Assembly (NCBI GenBank): GCA_024867545.1
Contig: JANFNE010000013.1
Coordinates: 434,001 to 498,000, forward strand
DNA from: Phytopythium helicoides
Lineage: Eukaryota; Oomycota; Peronosporomycetes; Pythiales; Pythiaceae
Reading direction: 5' to 3'
DNA length: 64,000 nucleotides
The notes below the pieces were generated by a model. It was not told where the DNA came from, made no database searches, and saw only the letters and a program-made list of their open reading frames with translations. Numbering within the stretch: position 1 is the stretch's first letter; each line of letters opens with the position of its first letter. Made by a program: the position numbers and the translations under genes. Below are positions 47,501-56,612 of this stretch, one piece after another.

Positions 47501-50500
47501 CGCTTGGGACCGAATTGAGCTCGAGTTGCGTGCTGGGATCACTTTGAGTCTGATCTTCCGCTTCACGGTCAGTGTTCTCGTCACTTGGGCGTTGATCATC
47601 ATCATCATCTGATCTAATATCAGTAGTGGGCATTGAGTCTATGAGAACTGGGGTGTTTGTGTTGTCTTCATCGTTGTCGCCGAGAGGCTGATTGCTACTA
47701 GTACTTGACTGGTCGTAATCAGATGATCTAGTTTCTGCGCTAGACAGTTGTTGAGTAGAAGGTTGTGGATCATCATTGGTCCCATCATTCGGTTGTAGGT
47801 CGGGAGTGCACGACAAGTCAGATGGGTCTAGTGGTGTTTCGTCTGCTCTGGGGCTGGTAGTGTGTATGGCTTCGAAGTCATTTGTTCCATCTTCGGTACT
47901 AGAAGACTCAATCTCACCCGGTGTACTTTGCTCAGTGTGTTCGAACTCGTTTCGTTCAGCAGGTTCTGCCGCATCGCCCTCTTCAGCCTCGAAATCATCG
48001 TAGTCGTCATCTCCATAGAGTTGATCACCACTCTTGCTTTCTTGCAATACTGACTCAACACCAAGCTCACCAGTACCATTGCGCTCAGTAACTAGGGATG
48101 CTTCATTTGCTTGCCCGATATTAGAGGTTGTGTCGCTATCCTCGCTCCGCCTTGCCTCGCCAACTTTTGCCTCTTCTTCTTCTTCACCCTCTCCACATGA
48201 TACATCATCGTCGACAGGATCATCGTTTCCATCTTCGAACTCGTTCTCTGCATCAGCATATATCTCGTCCATTGGGGTGGATCCTCTCAACACATCATTC
48301 TCAATCTCTCTAGGCACTTCTTGATTTTTCTCGCCGATCTCGACAACAGAAGTGTCTGCTTCCGCGTAGAGTTCAGCATCTATATTTTCTGTGGAAGCTG
48401 ATTCGGCATCAGCAGGATCTGAAGTGGCAGCAGCTGAGTCCATTTGTGCCGAGCTACTCTCTTTGACGGGAGATGCTAGCTGAACCACTGGCTCTGCGCT
48501 GCGAATGAAGATACTATCAACCCCACCGTCACCAAGCGTGAGCGTTTGTGGATGACTAACTGGCATGCTCTCGCCATCGCACCCCTGATTAACCGCATCA
48601 ACAGCTACAACAGGAACACTAGCGATCTCTTTGCTATCGCCAGGCGTAGGTTCGTGAGAAGACTCAAATTCTTCTGGTTTCTGAAGATCATTTCCACTTG
48701 AAGGGTTTGCTTCCACATCTCCGCTATCGACTTCTCCTAGTGATCCTGCAGGTAGTACTGCACGATCTTCCTCGGAGCTACAAATTTGCCCACGATCGGA
48801 TACAGAAGGCACAGCTTCAAATTGAGCTTCGTCTTCGCTGCCATTCGTAATGGTGATTTTGCTATGCAAGCTGGGTGGTATTGCTGCTGAGCTCACAATG
48901 GTATCATCCTGCAACATCAGTTGAGAAGAGACGCCTACTTCACCCACTTTAAGTGATTCAGATGCAGTAGATCCTATTACTGTGCTCACTGGATCTTCAG
49001 CCTTTTCCACCTCTCGAGTCTTTCCGCGGGTACGCCGCGATGAAATTGGTGGCGTTGACACAGACTTTGCACTCGGCTGATGTCCTCCCTTTGGATGAAC
49101 TGATGCTTTGGACAACGTCTCAGCTTGGTTGGCTACATCTCGAGGCTTCTGAGAGCTGCCTATTTGGTCTCTGGCTTTTTTTAATGAAGACGTGGGAGTT
49201 GATATAGCTGGAGGTACCTTTGAGATCGTCCCTCGAATTTTTGTAGACGGTGCAGACGGACGCTCTGACCGTGATGTACGCGAGGAGCTGGACGAGCTCT
49301 TGTTATTCTCTTCAACTGGCATGGCAACAACATTGCTATTCGCCAGTGTCGACTTAGCTTTGTCGATCATTTTGTGCAGCTTATCGGCAAAACTTAACCG
49401 CTCGCGCTCTTGACGCTCGGCGGCGCGAGCGCTAGCCTTGTTATTACTTGATGGAGTTGGCAACTCGTCTCCCTGAAAGAGTTGGGTGGCATAAGCGTTC
49501 AGGGATTCAGCCCCTGGTGAGAACAAACTGTTGTGCACGCGGCTGTTTTTTGGTGTTGCCATCCCGCGACTCGACTTTTTGGGTTTTGCTTTTGGTGGAG
49601 ACAAAGGTAGAGCAAAGGGCGAGCGCATGGCTTTGGATGCTCGAAGCTGCTGTGAATCGGTTTGAACGCGAACCTTCAGGGCAGTGGTGGCACCAGGGAT
49701 ACGAGAAGAATGGTCGCTGGTATTTTTCTTCTTCTTCTTCGATTTAGATGGCGAGATTGCGCGGTTGCTCACAGAATTGCTTGTATCATAGTCATCATGA
49801 GAGGGTAATCGGCTACTTCTGACCTGGCGAATTGGACTGTGTATGGATTCTGCTATATCAGGCTGGGGTGGGGTTGCTAGTCGGTCGGATCTACTAGTTG
49901 GGTGACTACCAATCGAATGGGAAGGACCTGCGAGCATTTCGTCCCTCATGAGCTGTTTTCCAGACACACGGGTAGCCCACGAACGCGGAGTGCCAGATGA
50001 AACCAAGTGCGTGTTGAGTTGCGTTCTTTTGACGCCACCGTGGTGATTCTTTGGTCTTGAGGCAGGCGGAATTCCGTACGTATCAAACAGCTGAGAATGC
50101 CGGTCGTCCTTCCCGTCCAATATTACAAGATTACTGCTCATTTGCTGCTGAGCTGGAATTCCATGAGGCAAATACATTCCATCTCTAGATGCTGAGGCTC
50201 CTAGATGCGACCCGTTGAATGTGTCGTACTGTGGCGCTCGACCAATTGGGGACGTATACCTGGAGAAAGTCACTGGATCGTCTACTGCGGATGATTCGAA
50301 GGCACGGGGTGAGGCATTCAATCCTCCCGATTTTCGTTTTCTTGTTCTACCAGCACTAGTACTAGGTGAAGTTCCATTTCGCAAACTATTCGAAGCACCG
50401 CGGCTTGCTTTGACGCGATGAGCTTCTTGATGTAAACTTTCAAGCGACCCAGACTCCAGCAGTATCTCGGCAGCTCGTTCGCGGACCTTCTTCGTGATAA

Positions 50501-52177
50501 CAGGAGGATGGCTCTTCTGTTGACTTTGGATGCTGCAAAGGGCAATTGACTTTGATGCAGCGGCAGCGAATTTCTGGATGCCCGGCTCAGCAGCATATTT
50601 TGCCATCACAGTTGATAGTTCGGGCAAACCATTGAGACCCAAAATCACTGCTGAAGCTCCGCGATCGCTGGCAGCTAGGCTGTTGTGTTCAAATCGTAGA
50701 GAGTTAGTCGACAACGTCATGAAGCTCCATCGGCAAAACGCACCACATGAGCAGACTGCCAACAGCACAGCACGCTTTCTTGTCGTCAAAAGATAGAGCT
50801 TGCCGAAGCAAGAACAATAGCAGGCCGATCGCTGACATATTGTTCGCATTCAGGCTCTGTTTGGGCTCAATTGTTTCAAACCTTAGGTCGGTGGCCCGCA
50901 AGACAGCTAGCGTGTCTTGGTCTCCGAGCTCACACAGCTCGAGCAGCACTACTCAGCACAGGTTAGTCACAAATCAATACTGTCTAAGGTAAAATGATGA
51001 CTCGAACCAAACCTTCGCTGCCGTAGTAATGGACTTGCCGTGTGTGCACGCTGTAAGTCTGGTGAGTTTTCAGAGACGCGAGCACGACTAGCGCTGAGCG
51101 CTGTGCTATCAGGGATTCTACACCGCTTTGCTCTCGAGTAAAAACCGCCAGAGCGCCACATGCCGCAGCCTGTAGAATTGCGTCGTTCGCAAACACCTGC
51201 ATTGCATTGGTAATCCGAGCGATCACACCCTTGGGGTCTTGTGCAGCAAGGAGCTCGCGCGTGCTGTTGGGAGAGAGGAAACACAGTCGTCGGAGAAGGA
51301 CGAATGCGTAGCACTGGACCACGGCGTGCTCGCTGTGAGTAGCTAGGATATCCAGCAGTAGACGCCCTCCTCCACGAGCGTGCACTAAAAGCGCAGTATC
51401 CTGCGGGAATGCACGCATCTGCTTGACGAGCGCCGAGAGGGAGGACTTGACGGCACTGGGGTCGGAAAGATTCGTATGGAGCAATTCTATCGACTCGACT
51501 GCGGCGGATGTGTTGGGATTCATGGCGGAAGGAGGCTCCGCAACAATTGGTGACGCGCTAAGTTCTGACGCAGGATTCTCGAAGGCTATCCTCTTTTGTG
51601 GCACCGACGGAGTCATGATATCGTGTGTGTTATACTGCGGCTCTGCTGATGACGGTGAAGGTGCTTGCTGCTCTTCTCGTGGTAGATCTGTTGTGTCCAC
51701 TTGCTGCTGTACTTGCTGTTGAAGTTCGTTCTTACCTTCTTCATTGCTATTGCTTGCGGGATTTTCATCCGGCATTGCCACCTCGGCGTCATTGTGACTG
51801 CCCTCGCTCTCTGGTAGCTCTTGAGGCTCGCTGATGTACTCGAGGGGAACGTCCGTCTCGACCTCCGAGTCATCATACTCGATTGTGTAGAGCCCGTTCT
51901 CCTGTACCTCTGCGATTCTGCCGGGATACAGCTCGTCTCCTCCTGCATACCGCCCGAGCACCCTGGTGCCGACGCTGATGGTGCCCGCGACGTGGGGGCG
52001 GACGCAGGACGATGGCACCATCGCCTCCACCTCCCCGTCGTCGTAGTGGAGCTCGAACCGCGGGTCGTCGCCTGCCTCATCCGCGACGGCGTGGATCCTC
52101 GCCGGGTACCACACGTCGTCTGCATTGGCGTCGTAGAGCCCGTCGACGCGGTCGCCCACTCGGAAGGCGCGCGCCAT
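41595..52177 (-). CDS. Giant acidic protein with two Tudor-like domains and an armadillo-like region, 3 exons
   Basis: Exons 52177-51013, 50948-50744 and 50679-41595; both introns are 64 bp with CTAAC branch-like sequences, and the join gives 3,484 residues in one frame. Residues about 6-61 (VGDRVDGLYDAN..WYPARI..YDDGEVEAMV) and 68-115 (VGTRVLGRYAGG..YPGRI..YDDSEVETDV) are two Tudor-like barrels of the kind that can read methylated lysine or arginine. Residues about 230-500 are helical and armadillo-like (e.g. AVVQCYAFVLLRRLCFLSPNST, AILQAAACGALAVF). After a Lys-rich patch the remaining roughly 2,900 residues are acidic and Ser/Thr-rich, surely disordered. They include a duplicated block of about 338 residues and recurring DDFE-type motifs (YDDFEAEEGD, AAYDDFED at the C-terminus). 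I do not recognise a named orthologue. Chromatin reading or scaffolding is an inference from the Tudor-like part only. Confidence 0.85.
44082..45099 (-). repeat. Internal 1-kb duplication in the giant acidic gene, downstream copy
   Basis: Encodes about residues 2317-2656. It aligns over its whole length with 46908-47920 (offset about 2.82 kb), sharing for example DLQPNDGTNDD, LSADQGEANGDFND and DERPTTAAYGDDEFDDDGEV. Differences are mostly substitutions and in-frame indels, so both copies are under reading-frame constraint. Confidence 0.9.
46908..47920 (-). repeat. Internal 1-kb duplication in the giant acidic gene, upstream copy
   Basis: Encodes about residues 1376-1714. It contains a further exact two-fold repeat of the ten-residue EPSGSSPAID block (about 47130-47195), which is diverged in the other copy. 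Confidence 0.9.
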
Positions 52178-52464
52178 GGCTCGTCCGGGCAGCGTGCAGC
52201 GGCTCGCTCGTTGGCAGTTGTGTCTGCAGCAAGGTCTCGAGCGCGCCAACCGCCACGGAGCTGTTCGTTTCGTGGTATTTTTACAGCCAGGCAGCATCTC
52301 GCCGGCAGCGCCGCCTCACCGAGGTCGGGCATGGGCGTGAGCTCAAGTTGAAGCCCACACCTCCGCCGCCTGATGTGCGCCTCAACCCCAAGCAGCTGCG
52401 CCGTGTAGCCATCCAGCGCATGATCCGCTGGGAACCCAGCGCCACGCCAGCCACAGGATCGTGA
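52176..52464 (+). CDS. Possible small overlooked gene, divergent from the giant gene
   Basis: The palindrome GCCATGGC at 52174-52181 gives an ATG on both strands. On the plus strand it opens a frame beginning MARPGSVQRLARWQLCLQQ, rich in Arg/Leu like a mitochondrial presequence. A second frame ends with ELKLKPTPPPPDVRLNPKQLRRVAIQRMIRW and stops at 52464. Joining the two frames needs one frame change in about 52260-52300, either a small unrecognised intron or an indel. The second part looks protein-like in codon use and composition, but I recognise no family. It may equally be an untranslated region. Confidence 0.25.
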
Positions 52465-52495
52465 GGCGCAGATCGCAGCCCGCTCATCCGGCAGC

Positions 52496-52566
52496 CGAGC
52501 GTTGAGCGTCGAGCGTCGAGCGTTGAGCGTCGAGCGCCAGCCGAGCGCAGCGCCGAGCGTCGCGGC
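52496..52566. repeat. Short GAGCGTC-type tandem repeat
   Basis: Imperfect repeats of GAGCGTC/GAGCGTT in the intergenic region upstream of the EGF-like gene. The rest of 52465-53166 contains no recognised gene and serves as the promoter region. Confidence 0.7.
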
Positions 52567-52951
52567 GTTGAGTGGGGCGCCGGTCCGCCCCCATCCCGCG
52601 CCGCTTGGTCGTCCGCTGCAGCGCAGTACGGTACCTACATACACTTAAGGAGGTCGGCTGTATCACAGCGCGGCACATGGCGCACGAGTGAGCGGCGGAT
52701 CATTTGCGAGCAGCGGCGATCGACGTTCACGCGGCGTCGCCAGGGTCGCCATGTCAGCGTACCACTCGGCGTGGTAGCAGCACGGCTGTTGGTATTCGCA
52801 GCCCTCCTCCCTCCCCCTCAGTTTGCAGCTCGCGAAGTGGCGGAGAATGGTAGTCGCAGGGCCCCTCTGCTATCCGCACCTGCAGAGGATGCGGTTGGCA
52901 GCCCTTTCCCTGACGCGTTTTGATTGGCTCAGGGTCGGAAAAGCGCGGCGC

Positions 52952-52960
52952 TGATTGGCC
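52952..52960 (+). promoter_or_regulatory. Inverted CCAAT box TGATTGGCC upstream of the EGF-like gene
   Basis: TGATTGGCC about 210 bp before the ATG. A second TGATTGGCT lies at 52921. The same nine bases occur upstream of two other plus-strand genes in this window. Assignment to a CCAAT-binding NF-Y complex is by motif only. Confidence 0.4.
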
Positions 52961-53166
52961 CATCTGGGAAACATGCGGATGCGCGGCGGCAGAAAGGCGG
53001 TCCCGCGCAATCCGACGACGGCTCCCGTCGCTGGCTCGTTCCCTCTCCCGGGGGGCTCCTGGAGCCCACTGGCTCGTCGGCTCCATTTCCTCTTTTTCTC
53101 GAGAAAGAGCGCGACTTCCTCACCAGCCGAGCCCCCCCCGAGCGGAGAGAAGTACCAGCGACGACC

Positions 53167-54289
53167 ATGAAGCTCAGCCTGCTGCTCGCGCTCACGGCCG
53201 CCGTGGCCGTGTCGTTCCCCGCCGCCGTGCGCGGCGAGTCGGGCGACGGACAGCCCGGCTACTGCGACGACGACACGGACTGCAACGACGGCGCCTCGGG
53301 CTACGTGTGCGTGAGCGTGCAGACGACGCGCGACGGCATCGAGGACGTCAAGCAGTGCATGCCCTACAACGCCACGGGCGACGTGTGCTCGGGCATCGCG
53401 CCTGGACCGTGCCCCAGCTTCTCCACGTGGGACACGGCCTTCCAGTCGATCAGCCCCGTGTGCGCCTACTTCGTGCCCGACTCGGGCACCAACTGTCTCA
53501 CGTCGAGCTTCTCGGGATCCGACACGGACGGATACGTCGAGTGCCTTGACGTGACGGAGGGATCGGGATCCTCGGCCGAGACCGTCGGAGTGCTCTACGG
53601 ATGCGTCGACTTTGACGGATCCAACCTGCTCTTCGAGGAGGACTCGGACTCGTGGACGCTCGCCAGCGAGCTCAACATGACGGGCATCATCAACGCCGAC
53701 TGCTTCAACCCCACGGACAACGACGTCGTCTGCTCGGGCCGCGGCACGTGCGCGCCGACCTCGGCCAACTCGCTCGAGTACTACTGCGAGTGCAACGTCG
53801 GCTACAACGGCACGTACTGCCAGAAGGTCGTCTCGAACGTCTGCACGACCGAGGCCCAGTGCGCCGCCGGCACGTGCAACCTCACCACGCAGCAGTGCGA
53901 GTGCGAGGCCGGTACCACGGGCAACCAGTGCGCCTACTGCGACCCCACGTCCTCGGCGGCGTGCAACGGTCATGGCCAGTGCGTTGCCGGCTCGTCGGAC
54001 GAGTCGGGTGCGGGTACCGTCACGGCTGCCGGGTTCGGGCTCGGACAGCGCCACCAGCGATGCCACGGTCGGCTCGGACTCGGGCTCGGACTCCTCGGGC
54101 AACGTGTGCGAGTGCGACGACGGCTGGGCCGGCGACCAGTGCACGCGCGAGGTTGCGTCGAGCAAGTCGAGCGACAAGACGTCGTCGTCCAGCACGTCGA
54201 GCACGACGGGCTCGAGCGACGCCGCCAGCGTGGTCACCTCGCTGGCCGTCCTCGCCACGTCGGCGTTCGTCGCGGTCGCGCTCAACTAA
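53167..54289 (+). CDS. Secreted EGF-like, probably GPI-anchored surface protein, with one frameshift
   Basis: The start MKLSLLLALTAAVAVS...RG is a clear signal peptide of about 23 residues. A Cys-rich ectodomain follows with N-glycosylation sites such as YNATG and LNMTG, and EGF-like modules (CSGRGTCAP..YYCECNVGYNGTYC; CNLTTQQCECEAGTTGNQC; CNGHGQC). After ESGAGTVTAA the frame is lost at GGG 54031-54033. Removing one G continues into GSGSDSATSDA, then CECDDGWAGDQC (another EGF module), a Ser/Thr-rich stretch and the hydrophobic C-terminus VVTSLAVLATSAFVAVALN typical of GPI signals. The extra base is either a real mutation in a G run or a sequencing error. About 373 residues if corrected. Similar proteins sit on oomycete cell surfaces, but no precise role can be given. 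Confidence 0.75.
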
Positions 54290-54945
54290 GCAGGTCGGCG
54301 CGGATGGATGGCACGGGTGCCGGCGGCAGCGTCGCGTAGCGTCGGAGTTTTGAGCTAGCCGGGCCCGCTGCATGCCTATGGATCTTTCTGTCCTCAAACG
54401 AGTTGCATTCTTTGCCACACTACACAGTAATATTGCCACCCCGCGAATAGAGACTGTTGATGCCCTGATTTCCAGCGAACGCCGCGAGAACCCGCAGCCG
54501 CAACCCATGATTTCCATTTCGCTCTGACATTCTGATTGCGCTCGAGCATCGGTACCAGGCGTCGAGAATCATTGAGCTGCTTCGCGTGGTCGTCAACTCA
54601 ACGCATCGACTGGCCATGGGGTGTCGCGTCACACGTAGCGGCGCTCCTAACGCAGCCATTTCGCCGCCTTTCCGACAGCCTCAAGCGCCCAGTGTCGCAG
54701 CGGCGACGCGCTGATCCGTCCAGTCGGCCGCCATTTCATCAGCTCTTCCGCGAAAAAATCCAAACAATCCACCGACGATATCAATTCCCGCAGGTCGCTG
54801 GCGCGAACCCACCGCGTTTGCAGGGGACATGCGGTTCGACAGGCCTTCTTCCTCTCGACATGATGCGCCACGTTGATAGCGAAGCCACGTCCTCCCCCGC
54901 GCCCCCCGCGGCCAGAACGCAACTCCCCCACCGCCAGACGCGCAG
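54290..54945. other. Intergenic region, nothing recognised
   Basis: Holds the 3' region of the EGF-like gene and the promoter of the C2-domain gene. Short open frames on both strands have no recognisable similarity. Confidence 0.5.
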
Positions 54946-56464
54946 ATGTACCGGCAGGGCACGATGAACCGGCCGGCGGGCGTCAGCCGCATGAACACGG
55001 GCTCACGTATGTCGATGCAGAGCGACCGGTCGGGAGCGCGGCCCGCGCCAGCGCTGCCCAACGACTCGGTGCTCTACCTGAGCATCTTCTCGGCGCGCGA
55101 CCTCAAGAAGAAGCAGAAGATTGGCATCCAGGACCCCTACTGCGCCGCCTACATCGTGTCCAAGGGCAAGCAGGCAGACGACCCGGCCTTCCGCACCTCC
55201 ACGCACGAGGACGGAGGACAGACGCCCGTGTGGAACGAGAAGAGCACCGTCGTCATCTCGGACGTCTCCTCGGACGTGCTGCGCATCAAGGTCATGAACG
55301 AGAACCTCATCGGCAGGTGCGTGCGCGGACCGCCGACCGATGCCACCGTGCCGACCCAGCGCACACGATAACTAACGGCTGCTCCCGCGCAGCAACACGA
55401 TCGGAGACGTCGCCATCGCCATGCGCGACCTACCGCGCGGACAGTCCATCGAGAAGGAGTACGCGCTCACGCCGCAGGGCTTCCTCAAGATCGGGCTGTA
55501 CCTTGCGCTTGGACGCGGTGCGTTCTCTTGGCGCGCCTCCCAATTGACCGCGCTCGTCCCTAATGCAGTGCTGCCACGAACAGAGAACCCGACCTCGCAG
55601 CTGCGCGTGCGGGACGGCGTCTACCCGTTGCACTTCATCGCGGGCAAGTCGAAGCTCTACGTGGGCCTCATCGGCGGTGACAAGCTGCGTAGTGTGCAGG
55701 CCATCGGCAAGCAGGACCCATACTGCGAGGTGTACTTGAGCCGCACGCCGTACCCGCCGAGCAGCGACCTCATTTACACATCCAAGACCCACGACAACGG
55801 AGGCAAGAACCCGCAGTGGATGGAGGGCCTCTCCTTCCCAATCACCTGCATCGAGCACAACTACCTCGTCATCCGCGTCATCGACGCCAACTTTATGAAG
55901 GAGTACGTCTTGAGCTGGCGACTGATTGACGGAGCCGGCTGCAATGCTAACAGTATTTTGTGCTCGTGTTGCAGCGTGCTGATCGGCGAAATGAGCATGC
56001 GGGTGGAGCAGCTGATCGGGCGGCAGTTCGAGGACCAGTTCTACCCAATCGAGGCGGACGGCACGATCGTGGGCCAGATTCGTCTGCAGCTGGCGCTGTT
56101 CAACGACGCCGTGCTGGACGAGCTGGACGAATCGCTGCACGGCGACGTCGAGAGCTGCACGTGCGCCGCGACCAAGGGCTTCGTGGTCCGCGCCACCAAG
56201 GTCGGCGACGTGCTCATCAACGGTATCTCGCCCGACGGCGTGCACTACCTGGAGGCTGGCACGGTCGTGAACACGGGCTCGGAGCTGGCTGGCGACTACG
56301 TCCTGAGCAAGGAGTACGTGGAGCAGCAGGACTACGACGTCCTGGAGGGCAACGGCGAGTTCGTGGGCAACGGCGAGTTCGTGGGCAACGGCGAGCTGCA
56401 CAGCTACGCCGAGCACGGGCACGACTACTACTACAGCGACAGCGACGACGGCGACGAGCTGTAG
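54946..56464 (+). CDS. Tandem C2-domain protein, 4 exons
   Basis: Exons 54946-55316, 55393-55517, 55584-55902 and 55975-56464; 434 residues. The first C2 domain (about residues 43-160) has LYLSIFSARDLKKKQ, GIQDPYC, GGQTPVWNEK and LRIKVMNENLIG. The second (about 185-310) has LYVGLIGGDKLRSVQ, GKQDPYCEVYL, NGGKNPQWMEGLSF and LVIRVIDANFM. The DPYC and N-P-W landmarks are those of Ca2+/phospholipid-binding C2 domains; each keeps the first Asp but has lost some of the later Ca2+-binding acids, so Ca2+ dependence is uncertain. No signal peptide or transmembrane segment is visible. The tail is Tyr/Glu/Gly-rich, with GNGEFV repeated, and ends in Asp/Glu-rich sequence. A nearby in-frame ATG (MNRPAG, six codons on) is an alternative start. 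Confidence 0.85.
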
Positions 56465-56612
56465 GCCCGTGCACTAGAGTTGCGGTCGCTCGACCCGGTT
56501 GAACCCATCTGAACACCAAATTTTGCGTCCACTTTCACGTCTCATGGCGAATGTTTGTGGAGTTCCCCAAACGCCGTTCTCCTCGACCAGACCACAGCGC
56601 GACCTGCCGATC

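Noticed and set aside
52870..54285. Long minus-strand open frame (471 codons) over the EGF-like gene
   Set aside because: Antisense shadow of a GC-rich coding region; low-complexity Arg/Ala/Val composition, while the plus strand has a signal peptide and Cys-rich modules.
55430..56422. Minus-strand open frame of 330 codons over the C2-domain gene
   Set aside because: Shadow of the GC-rich C2 exons and crosses their introns; Val/Leu/Ala/Asp-rich without a recognisable domain.
56440..56464. C-terminal DGDEL of the C2 protein as an ER-retention signal
   Set aside because: No signal peptide, and the ending is GDEL rather than KDEL or HDEL.
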